A stretch of 64,000 nucleotides of DNA from Marinospirillum minutulum DSM 6287 (GCF_000422325.1 NZ_KE383818.1:774590-838589); one strand, 5' to 3'; positions 34,396 through 44,639 are shown, counted from the stretch's first letter. Translations and numbers: made by a program. The notes: a model not told the origin generated them from the sequence alone.

Positions 34396-36432
34396 TTAGC
34401 TGGTCTTAGATTGCATAAGGCTAGCTTGTAGTTCTAAAGCAGCTTGTAGTGTATTTATGCCTCTTGCTTCTAAACGTGGCAATAAAGCCAGCAACAGTTC
34501 TGCTGTGACTCGTGCATCACCTAAAGCTGTATGACGTGTATTGGGTGGAAAAGTGAGCTGAAAGCGTTTAGCTAGCGCATCTAAACCATGCCCTTCTAGG
34601 TTTTTATCTAAACCACGGGATAAAAGCAAAGTATCAAGCACTGGCATGGTGAACTCTACACCTGTTTCAGCTCCTTCAAGCGTAACGGCAAGTAAATCGA
34701 AGGCAGCATTATGAGCCACTAGCACACCATTGCCTACAAACTCTCTAAAGCGGGGTAGAACCACACTCATGGGTGGGCTTTTTTCTACATCAGCATCAAC
34801 AAGGCCATGAATTTTTGTACTAGCCGGTGGAATGCTACGCCCTGGGTTAACTTTTTGATCAAAAACTTCTTGAGCTAACAAGCGTCCATTAACAATACGG
34901 CAAGCACCAATACTAATAACCTTGTCACCTTTACGCAGTTCCAAGCCTGTGGTTTCAGTATCAAAAACAACCAGCTCTAATTGATTCAGTGCCAGCTGAC
35001 CTAGTTCACTGGTGGGTGGTGGTAAGTCTGCAATGCTAAAATCATGAAATTCTGGACGGGCTTCAATGGTTGGTAAAGGTGGATACACACGCGTCGCTGC
35101 GGGTAAGGGTATACGTAAGCGAGCAAAGTTTTGGTCTGCATCTGCTAGGCTCCACCAATCACTGGAATGGCGACGCAAAATATCCCCCAGTCTTGGTGAT
35201 ATTTCTTCATTGGCTAGGGGTAGTTCACCCCATTCTTTTAGCTGTTTTAAATGCAATGGCTGGCCTTGCCAAATAAGGTCTAGGTAAACACGGTTATTGC
35301 CTAATTGTATTTCGGCTTCAAAAGCTTTTTTACCCGTAACCTCGGTTAAAAGTAGTAGAACGCGCTGTAATAAGCCTAGTAAGCTAGGTGTGTCTGCTTT
35401 TAACCAGAGAGGAATGCCGATGGGTGTAAGGCTGATTTCCAGTTGAGTAAGGCTAGGCGTTAAAGCCTGCCACAAGTCATTGGACCAAGTATCCGTTAGC
35501 TGGCCTTGATCTAGGTGTAGCGCTTCGAGTAGTTTTGCTAATTCGTTAATTAAACTACTCAAGGCTTGGCTATCTTCTTGCATGGCTAGCTGTAAACGCT
35601 GATTTAATTCTGCTGTAGTACCGCCATTGCTTAATAACTCGCCTGCTGTAGCTAGATTGGCAGCATGGCCACGTAAGGCTGGTAAAAGTGTGGAAAGCGG
35701 CTTGCGCCAACGTGTATCAGATTGCTGGCGCTCGGTAGTGTCTTCAAGCATTAGCAAAGCTTCACCTTGACTAGCGATAACCCGACGCAAATCACATAGA
35801 TACCAGCGGTTACGATGAGGGAGTAATAATTGACGTGCACTGCCATCTTTAGGCAGGTTTTGTAAGGCATCAATTAAGCTGGGTGCAGGTAGTAGCTCTT
35901 GAAGTCTGCGACCTAAACCTAAAGCAGGATTACCAGCAAAAAGCTCTTCTGCTGCTGGGTTAAATAAAAGTAGGCGTTGATGCTGATCGCAAAGTAGTAA
36001 AGGCAGTTTTAATACCTGCAATAAGGCTTCTAGTTCTTGTCGAATACGGGCGGCATCTTTGGCGCCTTGAATACGTGCATCGGTGAGTAGACCACGATCT
36101 TGCCGCCAACCTTGGCGTAGGTGGTTTAGGTCGGGCTGTAGTGTTGCTAACCATCCTTCGGGTGGGTAATCATCTTTTGCGTCAGGGTTGGCTGCCATAC
36201 GCGCTACTTGTACTTGTAAATGGCGTAAAGGGCGCATTAAGCGCACTTCTAAAATTAAACCCAGCAGAAATACAAGCAGGCCACTTGCTAAAGAAGCACC
36301 CCAAATAACAATACGCAGGTTGCCGGTTGGTTGAATTTGGCTTTCTAACCAAGCAGCACAAAATAAGCCAGCAAAAAAGGTAATGCCGCTGAGCAGTAAC
36401 CAAAGGCTTAATAGCTTATGGCGTGCTGGCAT
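34396..36432 (-). CDS. Membrane PAS/degenerate-kinase protein fused to a DnaQ-type 3'-5' exonuclease
   Basis: This 678-residue fusion has two membrane helices (about 7-28 and 41-62), a HAMP-like stretch, a PAS domain (about 135-230), a region built like a histidine kinase core but without clear N and G boxes (about 240-445), then a DEDDh exonuclease (about 485-660). Exonuclease residues are intact: D491 and E493 in D-T-E-T-T-G, H574 to D579 in H-N-A-A-F-D, and H634 to D639 in H-T-A-L-G-D. Stand-alone proofreading subunits are about 240 residues and soluble, so this is not DnaQ. It lies 2 bases after the response regulator gene and 24 before the small membrane gene, in the SLC5-kinase operon. 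Its substrate and signal are unknown. Confidence 0.85.
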   Translation of the reverse strand: MPARHKLLSLWLLLSGITFFAGLFCAAWLESQIQPTGNLRIVIWGASLASGLLVFLLGLILEVRLMRPLRHLQVQVARMAANPDAKDDYPPEGWLATLQPDLNHLRQGWRQDRGLLTDARIQGAKDAARIRQELEALLQVLKLPLLLCDQHQRLLLFNPAAEELFAGNPALGLGRRLQELLPAPSLIDALQNLPKDGSARQLLLPHRNRWYLCDLRRVIASQGEALLMLEDTTERQQSDTRWRKPLSTLLPALRGHAANLATAGELLSNGGTTAELNQRLQLAMQEDSQALSSLINELAKLLEALHLDQGQLTDTWSNDLWQALTPSLTQLEISLTPIGIPLWLKADTPSLLGLLQRVLLLLTEVTGKKAFEAEIQLGNNRVYLDLIWQGQPLHLKQLKEWGELPLANEEISPRLGDILRRHSSDWWSLADADQNFARLRIPLPAATRVYPPLPTIEARPEFHDFSIADLPPPTSELGQLALNQLELVVFDTETTGLELRKGDKVISIGACRIVNGRLLAQEVFDQKVNPGRSIPPASTKIHGLVDADVEKSPPMSVVLPRFREFVGNGVLVAHNAAFDLLAVTLEGAETGVEFTMPVLDTLLLSRGLDKNLEGHGLDALAKRFQLTFPPNTRHTALGDARVTAELLLALLPRLEARGINTLQAALELQASLMQSKTS

Positions 36433-36434
36433 AG

Positions 36435-36824
36435 TTAGTCTTCCTGAGAGCTTGGCGAGCTTTCGTTAAGTAGAGCTTGAACTTTTTCAACCAGTTGTCG
36501 GGTAGAAAAGGGCTTGGTGATATAGTCATCAGCACCCAAGGCTAGGCCTTTTTCACGCTCAACTTCGCGGCCATGCGCAGTGAGCATAACAATGGGTAGT
36601 CGCTTGAAGCTAGGCTGGTTGCGTAGTTGTTCAAGCACCTCAAAACCACTAATACCTGGAAGGCTAATATCAAGTAATACTAGATCGGGCGGATTTTCGT
36701 TGACTAGTGCAAGTGCCGACTCGCCATCGAGTGCAGTGGTTACATCAAAGCCTGCTTGTTGCATTAAAAACTCTAATGACAAAACAATGTTTGGTTCGTC
36801 ATCGACCACTAGAACCTTAGCCAT
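36435..36824 (-). CDS. Single-domain response regulator (CheY-like receiver)
   Basis: This 129-residue receiver has no output domain. The acid pocket is V-D-D-E, the phosphoacceptor aspartate lies in [10 protein letters not shown] (near residue 54), and the conserved threonine and lysine are in M-L-T-A-H and I-T-K-P-F. It is first in the operon with the exonuclease fusion, the small membrane protein and the SLC5 histidine kinase. The kinase has no receiver of its own, so this is its likely target. With no DNA-binding domain it must act through a protein contact, possibly the adjacent exonuclease protein. Confidence 0.9.
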   Translation of the reverse strand: MAKVLVVDDEPNIVLSLEFLMQQAGFDVTTALDGESALALVNENPPDLVLLDISLPGISGFEVLEQLRNQPSFKRLPIVMLTAHGREVEREKGLALGADDYITKPFSTRQLVEKVQALLNESSPSSQED

Positions 36825-36913
36825 AAACTATCCTCTAAGCAGAATTGCCTTTCTATGAGTCTAGTGGTTTAGCTATTTCCTGCAACCCGACTAAGGGCGT
36901 AAGTGATCAAGTA

Positions 36914-38290
36914 TTAAATAAAGGTAATACCTACAGTGAATAGTTTTTCTACTTCACGAACCTTGCGCTTGTCTACTAAGAAGAGAATCACCTGATCGCC
37001 AGTTTGAATAACCAGCTTATGATGGGCAATCATAACTTCTTTATCTCTAACCACCGCACCAATGGTAACGCCTTCGGGTAAGGCTATAGCTTCAATGCTA
37101 CGCCCAACAATTTTTGAGCTTTTTTCATCGCCTATTGCTACTGCCTCTATGGCCTCAGCAACACCACGGCGTAGGGAGTGAACGTTTTTAACCTGTCCAC
37201 GCCTTACGTGGGTTAAGAGACTGCCTATGGTGGCCTGTTGTGGTGAAAAGGCAATATCGACTTCACCTCCCTGAACCAAATCTACATAGGCTGCATTGTT
37301 AATTAACGTCATTACCTTGCCAGCACCCATACGCTTAGCCAGCATGGACGACATAATATTGACTTCATCATCATTGGTAACTGCACAAAAAATATCGACA
37401 TCATCAATGCTTTCTTCTTGCAGCAAGCTTTTGTCTGTAGCCGAGCCATGTAATACCACAGTACGTTCTAGCTTTTCAGCTAGTTCAATGCAACGCTGCG
37501 GGTTATTTTCAATTAGCTTAACTTGATATTCATGCTCAAGACTTTCTGCTAGGCGCTCACCTATATTGCCTCCACCGGCAATAACAATGCGCTTATAACT
37601 ATGGTCAATTTTGCGCATTTCACTCATTACGGCACGTATATCTTTACGAGCCGCAATAAAAAACACTTCATCATCAACCTGTACTAGGGTGTCACCTTTA
37701 GGAATTAAGGCTTGATTTTGGCGGTAAATAGCAGCAACCCGTGTTTGAATATTAGGAATATGCTTGCGAAGTGCAGCAAGCTCTTGACCAATAAGTGGGC
37801 CACCATAATGGGCTTTTACTGCCACCAACTGTACTAAGCCACCAGCAAAGTCGAGCACCTGCAAAGCACCTGGGTACTCAATTAAGCGACGAATATGATT
37901 GGTAACCACCTGTTCAGGGCTAATCAGTACATCAATATCAAAGCCCCTACCGGGTTGAAATATTCCTTTACGTGATAAATAGGCAGCTGAACGTACACGT
38001 GCAATTTTAGTGGGCGTGTTAAATAAAGAGTGGGCTACTTGGCAAGCCACCATATTGACTTCATCAGAACTGGTTACAGCAATCAGCATGTCGGCATCTT
38101 CACAACCTGCCTGACGCAGTACCGAAGGGTAGGAGGCTTTACCTTGAATAGTGCGAATTTCCAACTTGTTTTGTAAGTCGCGAAGGCGATTAGGGTCACT
38201 ATCAACAACAGTAATGTCGTTTTCTTCACCGGCTAGGTTCTCTGCGAGGCTGCCACCCACTTGACCTGCACCTAGGATAATAATTTTCAA
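36914..38290 (-). CDS. trkA: Trk potassium uptake regulatory protein TrkA
   Basis: This 458-residue peripheral membrane protein has two tandem RCK units, each a Rossmann NAD(H)-binding domain (G-A-G-Q-V-G-G at 7-13, and G-G-G-N-I-G-E near 240) followed by a TrkA-C domain. It gates the TrkH channel in response to nucleotides. It is 12 bases downstream of trkH, with which it forms a complete uptake system in one operon, unlike E. coli where the two genes are scattered. Confidence 0.95.
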   Translation of the reverse strand: MKIIILGAGQVGGSLAENLAGEENDITVVDSDPNRLRDLQNKLEIRTIQGKASYPSVLRQAGCEDADMLIAVTSSDEVNMVACQVAHSLFNTPTKIARVRSAAYLSRKGIFQPGRGFDIDVLISPEQVVTNHIRRLIEYPGALQVLDFAGGLVQLVAVKAHYGGPLIGQELAALRKHIPNIQTRVAAIYRQNQALIPKGDTLVQVDDEVFFIAARKDIRAVMSEMRKIDHSYKRIVIAGGGNIGERLAESLEHEYQVKLIENNPQRCIELAEKLERTVVLHGSATDKSLLQEESIDDVDIFCAVTNDDEVNIMSSMLAKRMGAGKVMTLINNAAYVDLVQGGEVDIAFSPQQATIGSLLTHVRRGQVKNVHSLRRGVAEAIEAVAIGDEKSSKIVGRSIEAIALPEGVTIGAVVRDKEVMIAHHKLVIQTGDQVILFLVDKRKVREVEKLFTVGITFI

Positions 38291-38302
38291 GGTTTAAGCT
38301 CC

Positions 38303-39841
38303 TTAAGTCCGCCAGAAAGCACGAGTGAAGAGAATCATAAAGGTCACAATTTCCAAACGGCCTAAAATCATACCAAGGCTCATCAACCATTTGCCCAAGT
38401 CTGGCAAGCTAGAAAAATTACCTGCTGGCCCAACAGTTTCACCTAACCCCGGACCAATATTAGCAACCGCAGTTACCGCAGAAGTAAAGCTAGTAATAAA
38501 ATCTAACCCCATAAAAGAAAGGGCTAAAGCTAAGGTGCCTATGGTTGCAAAAAAGAAAAAAGCAAAGGCTACCATAGAGCGAATAACATCATCGGGAACA
38601 GGGCGACCATTATAATTTTGTGAAAAAACGCCACGGGGATGCAATAGAGTCATCATTTGGTTACGCATTAAAATGACAGATAATTGGTGACGAAATACTT
38701 TAAATCCACCACTGGTTGAACCAGAGCAGCCACCAATAAACATAATGTATAAAAAGAAAAGAACAGCAAAATTACCCCAACCATTGTAATCGGTTGAAGA
38801 AAAACCCGTAGTACTGACTATAGAAACTATATTAAAGCTAGCTTGTGTAATGGCTGTTGACCATTCCCAGTTAAGTTGTGTAACTAGGTATAGGGTCATA
38901 ATTAACACGGCGCCTAACAGAATTTTGGCTAGGGCTCTGACCTGACTGTCTTTAAAAATGGGTAAAGGATTGCCTTGAATCATGTGTACAAAAAGCACAA
39001 AGGGCAAAGAACCAAGAAACATAAAAACAATACCTATCCACAGAATACTGCTGGTTGCTGCAAATTGCCCCATTGATGCATCGTAATTAGAAAACCCACC
39101 CGTCGCTGAGGTGGTCATACCATGCACCAGTGCATCAAAAGGTGCCATGCCTGCTATCCAGTAACTAAGAATACATAGCGTGGTTAAGCCGACATAAACC
39201 TTGCCTATGGCTTTAGCCAGCGTACCAGAGCGAGGTAAGGCTTTTTCAGACCAGTCAGATGATTCTGATTGGAAGAGACGCATTCCCCCTACCTGCAAGA
39301 AGGGTAGGATAGCCATGCCAAGTACGATTATTCCTATGCCACCTAACCACTGCAAAATAGCCCGCCAGAGTAAAATGCCCTGAGATGTTGTATCTAAACC
39401 ACTGAGAATGGTTGCTCCTGTTGTGGTTAATCCAGAAACACTTTCAAAAATAGCATCGGCTAAAGGCAGTTGCGTGGGACCAAAAATAAAGGGTAAAGCA
39501 GAAAACAAACTAAGAACTATCCAGCTAAGGCTAGTTAATAAAAATATTTGCCTGCCACGTAAATGGAAAGGCGCAAACGAGCCAAGGAGCACCATGATGC
39601 CGCCGCTAGCCAGTGTAACTAGCATTGATGAAAAGAAGATTTTAGTTTCAACTTCGTTGCCCTGAAAGGCTAAAAGAAGTGTTGGTGCAAGTTTGAAGCT
39701 ACCTAAAAGTAATAGTAGCAAGCCTAGCAGTTTGATCAGCGGTGCTATCCACTCAAACCCTTGACGCAACAAAGAGATTTCTTGGCGACGTTTAGAGCGG
39801 CTAACTTTATGAGCAAAACTGACTCTTGAAACAGGTGGCAT
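38303..39841 (-). CDS. trkH: Trk potassium uptake channel subunit TrkH
   Basis: This 512-residue integral membrane protein has roughly ten or more hydrophobic segments and the four K+-filter-like loops of the TrkH/KtrB superfamily, for example T-T-T-G-A-T, S-A-T-G-G-F, S-T-T-G-F and A-N-I-G-P-G. The basic N-terminal extension (M-P-P-V-S to R-S-K-R-R-Q-E, about 20 residues) is longer than in most homologues, so a later start is possible. It is the first gene of trkH-trkA and divergent from the thioesterase gene. Confidence 0.93.
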   Translation of the reverse strand: MPPVSRVSFAHKVSRSKRRQEISLLRQGFEWIAPLIKLLGLLLLLLGSFKLAPTLLLAFQGNEVETKIFFSSMLVTLASGGIMVLLGSFAPFHLRGRQIFLLTSLSWIVLSLFSALPFIFGPTQLPLADAIFESVSGLTTTGATILSGLDTTSQGILLWRAILQWLGGIGIIVLGMAILPFLQVGGMRLFQSESSDWSEKALPRSGTLAKAIGKVYVGLTTLCILSYWIAGMAPFDALVHGMTTSATGGFSNYDASMGQFAATSSILWIGIVFMFLGSLPFVLFVHMIQGNPLPIFKDSQVRALAKILLGAVLIMTLYLVTQLNWEWSTAITQASFNIVSIVSTTGFSSTDYNGWGNFAVLFFLYIMFIGGCSGSTSGGFKVFRHQLSVILMRNQMMTLLHPRGVFSQNYNGRPVPDDVIRSMVAFAFFFFATIGTLALALSFMGLDFITSFTSAVTAVANIGPGLGETVGPAGNFSSLPDLGKWLMSLGMILGRLEIVTFMILFTRAFWRT

Positions 39842-40008
39842 AGAAGTCCTTGAAAGGCACTTGGTTTAGGCCTGCAAGGATAACGCTAGTGCAGCAAAGT
39901 GACCAGTCACTAGAAAGGATTTTATGCTAAAAAAATGAACGCCTGTTTGAAAGTATTTTTAAAAAGCCTAAACTGCCAACTGAATTTTTGAAGCTAGGAG
40001 TAAAATAA

Positions 40009-40422
40009 ATGCAAACTCGTACCCCAATTAAAGTACGTGGTTACCATCTAGACCTTTATGGACATGTAAATAATGCCCGCTATTTAGAGTTTTTAGAAGA
40101 AGGGCGCTGGAATTTTCTTGAGCAGCAGCCAGGTTTAGAAGACTTAATGAAGTCTGGTTTAGGTATGGCGGTAGTAAATATTAATATTAACTTTCGCCGT
40201 GGTGCTTTTATGAATGAAGAGTTAGAAGTGCTAACAGAATTAACCAAAGTAGGTAATAAAAGTGCATTAATTCAACAAAAAATTTTACTCAAAGGCACCG
40301 ATACACTCATTGCAGATGCGGATGTAACCTTTGTGGTGACAGATCAAAAAGCACAAAAAGCAGTACCTTTTGAAGGTGAGCTGTTAGAGCTAATGCAGGC
40401 TTGGCAAAAAAAACCTGAGTAA
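40009..40422 (+). CDS. Hotdog-fold acyl-CoA thioesterase (4HBT/YbgC-like)
   Basis: This 137-residue single hotdog domain has the 4-hydroxybenzoyl-CoA-thioesterase/YbgC signature Y-H-L-D-L-Y-G-H-V-N-N-A-R-Y near residues 12-25, with the catalytic aspartate and the H-V-N-N motif. N-I-N-F-R-R follows about 35 residues later. These enzymes hydrolyse short or aromatic acyl-CoA thioesters; the true substrate is unknown. A TAGGAG ribosome binding site precedes the ATG. It stands alone before cmk rather than next to tol-pal genes where ybgC sits. Confidence 0.85.
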   Translation: MQTRTPIKVRGYHLDLYGHVNNARYLEFLEEGRWNFLEQQPGLEDLMKSGLGMAVVNININFRRGAFMNEELEVLTELTKVGNKSALIQQKILLKGTDTLIADADVTFVVTDQKAQKAVPFEGELLELMQAWQKKPE

Positions 40423-40509
40423 TGCAATTGTAACCTTTAGGCGTATAATAGCTCTCACTAAAAGGCAGCGTTAAGATGGTTTGCTGCTGAGTCACTTGGG
40501 AGTAAATTA

Positions 40510-41205
40510 ATGAAGGCTTCAACAACTAATGCGCCAATTATTACACTTGATGGTCCAGGCGGTGCAGGCAAGGGCACTGTTAGCATGCGCCTTGCCCAAG
40601 CTCTGGGCTGGCACTTGCTAGACTCAGGAGCACTCTATCGCCTAGTAGGTTTAGCTGCTGAACATCACGGGGTTGCATTAGACAATGAGCCTGCACTTAG
40701 TGTTTTGGCAGAACATCTAGATGTACAGTTTCTTACCGGCAAAGATGACTTAGTTCAAGTTATGTTAGAGGGAGAAAATGTAAGTAGAGAACTGCGTACA
40801 GAGCGTGTGGGTGGTTTAGCTTCACAGGTTGCTGCTTTAGAGGGGGTGCGTAATGCACTGTTATCTAGGCAGCGTGACTTTGCCGACTTGCCAGGTTTAA
40901 TTTGTGATGGGCGGGATATGGGTACGGTGGTTTTCCCTAATGCCCCTTTAAAAATCTACCTAACTGCCAGTGCAGACGAGCGAGCTAGGCGCCGTTTAGA
41001 GCAGTTGCGGTCTAAGGGTGTGACTGCTAAACTATGCGACCTAAAAAATGATATTTTAGAGCGTGATGCGCGGGATATGAATCGTATAACTGCGCCGCTA
41101 AAGCCTGCAGAAGATGCATTGCAGCTTGATAGTACGCTGTTAAGTATAGAGCAGGTTGTAGAACAAATTCTTGCTGAGGCCAAAAACCGAGGCTTGGTGT
41201 CTTAA
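40510..41205 (+). CDS. cmk: Cytidylate kinase
   Basis: This 231-residue nucleoside monophosphate kinase phosphorylates CMP and dCMP. The P-loop is G-P-G-G-A-G-K-G-T (about 15-23), followed by the substrate-binding D-S-G-A-L-Y-R and [19 protein letters not shown] -10-like hexamer lies at 40444-40449. As in many gammaproteobacteria it directly precedes rpsA, here with a 213-base spacer; serC and aroA, usual upstream neighbours, are absent. Confidence 0.95.
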   Translation: MKASTTNAPIITLDGPGGAGKGTVSMRLAQALGWHLLDSGALYRLVGLAAEHHGVALDNEPALSVLAEHLDVQFLTGKDDLVQVMLEGENVSRELRTERVGGLASQVAALEGVRNALLSRQRDFADLPGLICDGRDMGTVVFPNAPLKIYLTASADERARRRLEQLRSKGVTAKLCDLKNDILERDARDMNRITAPLKPAEDALQLDSTLLSIEQVVEQILAEAKNRGLVS

Positions 41206-41418
41206 GCCCCTCCGCTTAAGGCGACTTTAGTAGTCGAAGCAGTATGGAGGTTGTGTAGGGTAGGTGTCACAGTTTGTCAGAATCCACTTTTGAAAGTTCT
41301 GCCAAGCTTAACTAGCGTTAACACTCCTACATAAAAATAATCAGGCCCGCGTTTGCTGGTGGCGCGGAGGGCGGCAATTTCGCCGCATTAAAGACATTTA
41401 AAATCGAGTAAATAATAC
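41206..41418 (+). promoter_or_regulatory. rpsA leader region (probable autoregulatory 5' UTR)
   Basis: This 213-base gene-free spacer holds GC-rich hairpin potential just before rpsA (GCGGC/GCCGC around an AATTTC loop, about 41373-41388) and purine-rich GGAGG-type patches away from the start codon, as in GTATGGAGG and GCGGAGGG. No proper Shine-Dalgarno precedes the ATG, only GAG about 12 bases upstream. E. coli rpsA likewise lacks a good ribosome binding site, and its structured leader is repressed by S1. The same control is inferred here. Confidence 0.6.
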
Positions 41419-43086
41419 ATGACACAATCCTTTGCCGAACTCTTTGAAGAAAGCTTGCAAACAGTCAATATGGAAGTGGGCTCTATCATTAAAGCCACTA
41501 TTGTTGATGTTGATGGTGACTGGGTTACCGTTAACGCTGGCTTAAAGTCGGAAGGTGTTATCCACCGCAATCAGTTTGAAAGCGGTGAAGATCTAACCGT
41601 TGGTTCACAAGTGCTAGTAGCACTAGAAACCGTAGAAGATGGTTTCGGTGAAACCCGTCTATCCCGTGAAAAAGCACGTCGTGCTGAGTCTTGGATTGAG
41701 CTAGAAGAAGCTTTCGAGAAGAGCGAAATCGTCAAGGGTATTATCAATGGCAAGGTCAAGGGTGGCTTTACAGTTGATATCAATACCATCCGTGCCTTCC
41801 TACCAGGTTCACTTGTTGATGTACGCCCAGTGCGTGACACAGCACACCTAGAATACAAAGAACTCGATTTCAAAGTTATCAAGCTAGATGCTAAGCGTAA
41901 CAACGTGGTTGTTTCTCGCCGTGCCGTACTAGAAGCAGAAAACTCAGCAGAGCGTGAAGAACTGCTTGCTAACCTAGCTGAAGGCCAAGAAGTTAAAGGT
42001 ATCGTTAAGAACCTTACTGATTACGGTGCCTTCGTTGACTTGGGCGGCGTAGACGGTCTACTACACATCACTGATATGGCTTGGAAGCGTATTAAGCATC
42101 CTTCTGAAATTGTTGCTGTGGGTGATGAAATCAACGTTAAGGTTCTTAAGTTTGATCGCGAGCGTAACCGTGTATCATTAGGTCTTAAGCAGTTGGGTGA
42201 AGATCCATGGATTCAAATTAAAGCACGTTACCCTGAGTCTTCAATCATTAAGGCACGTATCACTAACCTAACCGATTACGGTTGCTTCGCTGAGCTAGAA
42301 GAAGGCGTTGAAGGTTTAGTACACGTTTCTGAAATGGACTGGACTAACAAAAACGTTAATCCTAAGCAGGTTGTTAACCTAGGTGACGAAGTAGAAGTAA
42401 TGATTCTAGACATCGACGAAGAACGTCGTCGTATTTCTCTAGGTATCAAGCAGTGCCGCGCTAATCCTTGGGAAGAGTTCTCAAGCAAGTACAACAAAGG
42501 CGACAAAGTTTCTGGCGCTATCAAGTCAATCACTGACTTCGGTATCTTTGTTGGCTTAAATGGCGGTATCGATGGTCTAGTTCACCTGTCTGATATTTCT
42601 TGGAATGATACTGGGGAAGAAGCCGTACGTAAGTTCAAGAAAGGCGAAGAAGTTGAAACAATCATTCTTTCGATTGACCCAGAGCGTGAGCGTATCTCGC
42701 TAGGTGTTAAGCAACTTGAAAGCGATCCTTTCAATGAGTTCTTAGCACTAAACGACAAAGGCTCTATCGTTAAAGGTAAGGTTTCTGCAGTTGAAGCTAA
42801 AGAAGCCGTTGTTGACCTAACAGATGAAGTGCAAGCGATTCTAAAAGCATCTGAAATTAGTGCTGAGCGTGTTGAAGATGCGCGTAATGCTCTAAAAGAA
42901 GGCGATGAAGTTGAAGCACGTATTATCAACGTTGATCGTAAGAATCGTGTGATTAGCTTGTCTATTAAAGCCAAAGATAAAGTTGAAGCTGAACAAGCGG
43001 TTGCTACTCAGCGTGAAGCTCAGGCTGAACTTGCAGGTCCAACCACTATTGGTGACCTAATCAAGCAAAAAATGGAAAATAACTAA
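41419..43086 (+). CDS. rpsA: 30S ribosomal protein S1
   Basis: This 555-residue protein with six S1 RNA-binding repeats binds mRNA and helps start translation on the 30S subunit. Repeats begin at roughly residues 20, 105, 190, 277, 364 and 451; repeats 3-6 show the V-K-x-I-x-D-F/Y-G-x-F-V and G-L-V/L-H-I/V-S/T-D/E pattern, and the first two are more divergent, as expected for the ribosome-binding half. The length matches E. coli S1 (557). It is followed at once by a strong terminator. The usual downstream neighbour ihfB is not present. Confidence 0.97.
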   Translation: MTQSFAELFEESLQTVNMEVGSIIKATIVDVDGDWVTVNAGLKSEGVIHRNQFESGEDLTVGSQVLVALETVEDGFGETRLSREKARRAESWIELEEAFEKSEIVKGIINGKVKGGFTVDINTIRAFLPGSLVDVRPVRDTAHLEYKELDFKVIKLDAKRNNVVVSRRAVLEAENSAEREELLANLAEGQEVKGIVKNLTDYGAFVDLGGVDGLLHITDMAWKRIKHPSEIVAVGDEINVKVLKFDRERNRVSLGLKQLGEDPWIQIKARYPESSIIKARITNLTDYGCFAELEEGVEGLVHVSEMDWTNKNVNPKQVVNLGDEVEVMILDIDEERRRISLGIKQCRANPWEEFSSKYNKGDKVSGAIKSITDFGIFVGLNGGIDGLVHLSDISWNDTGEEAVRKFKKGEEVETIILSIDPERERISLGVKQLESDPFNEFLALNDKGSIVKGKVSAVEAKEAVVDLTDEVQAILKASEISAERVEDARNALKEGDEVEARIINVDRKNRVISLSIKAKDKVEAEQAVATQREAQAELAGPTTIGDLIKQKMENN

Positions 43087-43116
43087 TACTAATCTTTGAT
43101 TAATTTTAGTTACCAA

Positions 43117-43145
43117 AATCCCCGCCTAGGCGGGGATTTTTTTGT
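43117..43145 (+). terminator. Terminator after rpsA
   Basis: A 10-bp GC-rich stem, AATCCCCGCC (43117-43126) with 43129-43138, has a two-base apex and is followed by a T run. It separates rpsA from the convergent HD-GYP gene. Confidence 0.93.
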
Positions 43146-43171
43146 TTTAAAGCTATATTTTTTAATTATTT

Positions 43172-44338
43172 TTAAAGCTCTACGGCTTTACGTACATGCA
43201 CACCCCAAAATAGAAATGGCTGTAAAGGCTTAAGTAGGTCACTGGATAACACTTCGGTTATTTCATACTCAGGTAAACGTGTATCGCGAGGCGGTGGGTG
43301 CATATACACTTGACCACTTATAGCACGAATACCAGCACAAATAGGTTGAGAGGCAGTTTCACCCCTTTGTGTAACCACAGCCGTATCACCATTCTTAAGT
43401 TTTACTGCAGTGCCTGGTGGGTAGATACCTATTTGGCTTAAAAACATTTTAGTTAAAGCAGGGCCAACTAGAGTGCCTCGTTCACTGAATATTTGTTTTA
43501 GAGCAAACTTAACCGGTAAAGCTTGACGGTATTCGCGTCTACCAATGAGTGCAATATAAATGTCGGCTAAAGCTACTAGCTTTGCTTCATTAGAAATATC
43601 ATCCCCTTTAAGGCCTTGAGGGTAGCCGCTACCATCTAAGCGTTCATGGTGATGTAAGACAGCCCGAATCCACATAGGATCACGGATGCCCATGGATTCA
43701 AGCATCAATACAGATTTATCAGGGTGGCTACGTACCGCCTGAATTTGTTCTTCGGTTAAGGGTGTTTTTTGTTTGTTGAGACGGTCTTGTATGGCTAGCA
43801 TACCTAGGTTGGCAGTTAAGGCTGCTGCTAGAATACTAAAAAGTTGTTCACCATGAATTTTTAAGCGTAGTGCAACAACAGCAATAAGAATAGCGCATTG
43901 AATCGGGTGGTAAAGGCTGTAGTCGCCTTTTTCTTCGCGTGGCCAATGCACCGTGCCTAGTAGTGCCTCAGGCGATCTTTCGGCTAGGCCTAGGAGTTGG
44001 CTGCAGATATTGCGTATATCTCTGTAAAAGACTTCAGGCGCAGCTGCGTTGCCACTTTTAATGTGGCTAAAAGCTTTACTTAACTGGTCTTCTAACTCGA
44101 TAACTTCTAAAAAGGGGTTAACATTATTAGTGTAACGAAAGGGTTTGAACTCACTACTGTAATCAACGCGGTCGTTAGGGTCTCTTTTAACTAGACCACG
44201 CTGCATAAGAATTTCTATTTGCTGTTCGTTACTTATCATTGCCCCACGAGACAGCAACAAACGCCCACCCCTAGTGTAAATATCTAGCGTGGTTCTTTTG
44301 CCTACCGTTAATTCACTTGGGCGAAGTTTTTCAAGCAT
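43172..44338 (-). CDS. HD-GYP-domain protein with degenerate HD motif
   Basis: This 388-residue protein has an N-terminal DUF3391-like or other leader region (about 1-95), an HD-GYP domain (about 100-300) and a small C-terminal domain (about 305-385). HD-GYP enzymes degrade cyclic di-GMP. Here the GYP part is perfect (H-H-E-R-L-D-G-S-G-Y-P at about 230-240, and H204-P), but the metal-binding H-D-I-G motif reads A176-N177-L-G, so two ligands are lost and catalysis is doubtful. It may bind c-di-GMP or partner proteins instead. It is convergent with rpsA and divergent from another degenerate c-di-GMP-type gene. Confidence 0.85.
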   Translation of the reverse strand: MLEKLRPSELTVGKRTTLDIYTRGGRLLLSRGAMISNEQQIEILMQRGLVKRDPNDRVDYSSEFKPFRYTNNVNPFLEVIELEDQLSKAFSHIKSGNAAAPEVFYRDIRNICSQLLGLAERSPEALLGTVHWPREEKGDYSLYHPIQCAILIAVVALRLKIHGEQLFSILAAALTANLGMLAIQDRLNKQKTPLTEEQIQAVRSHPDKSVLMLESMGIRDPMWIRAVLHHHERLDGSGYPQGLKGDDISNEAKLVALADIYIALIGRREYRQALPVKFALKQIFSERGTLVGPALTKMFLSQIGIYPPGTAVKLKNGDTAVVTQRGETASQPICAGIRAISGQVYMHPPPRDTRLPEYEITEVLSSDLLKPLQPFLFWGVHVRKAVEL

Positions 44339-44639
44339 TTATTTCTTTCTCAATAAAAAAATACATCTTGCTAGACAGACTAGCGACTAACCTACATTGG
44401 AGCTGTATTTTTTTCCTTGATCCGTGTTTATTTTTTTAGTAATTCTAGTTTAGAGAACTTAATGTCAAAAAGGTGCATTTAGTAAGCTTCTTTATGCAAC
44501 TTTGTGTTAAGTGATGTTATAGATTAATGGATTTATATTTTATATACTCGTTTAGGTTAATTAGAGAAGCCTGAAGTGAGTTGGCAATTAACTGTTTGTT
44601 TTTTCTTGCAATTACTCCAAGCTTGCAGCAGGCAGAAAA
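44339..44639. other. Intergenic region between divergent HD-GYP and EAL-HDOD genes
   Basis: This 301-base, AT-rich spacer contains the two divergent promoters, with several TATA-like stretches around 44530-44550. I find no gene, strong palindrome, terminator or recognisable sigma-28 flagellar promoter in it. Confidence 0.5.

Noticed and set aside
34396..36432. DNA polymerase III epsilon (dnaQ)
   Set aside because: The exonuclease domain is only the last quarter of a membrane PAS protein in a signalling operon; DnaQ is a soluble protein of about 240 residues next to rnhA.
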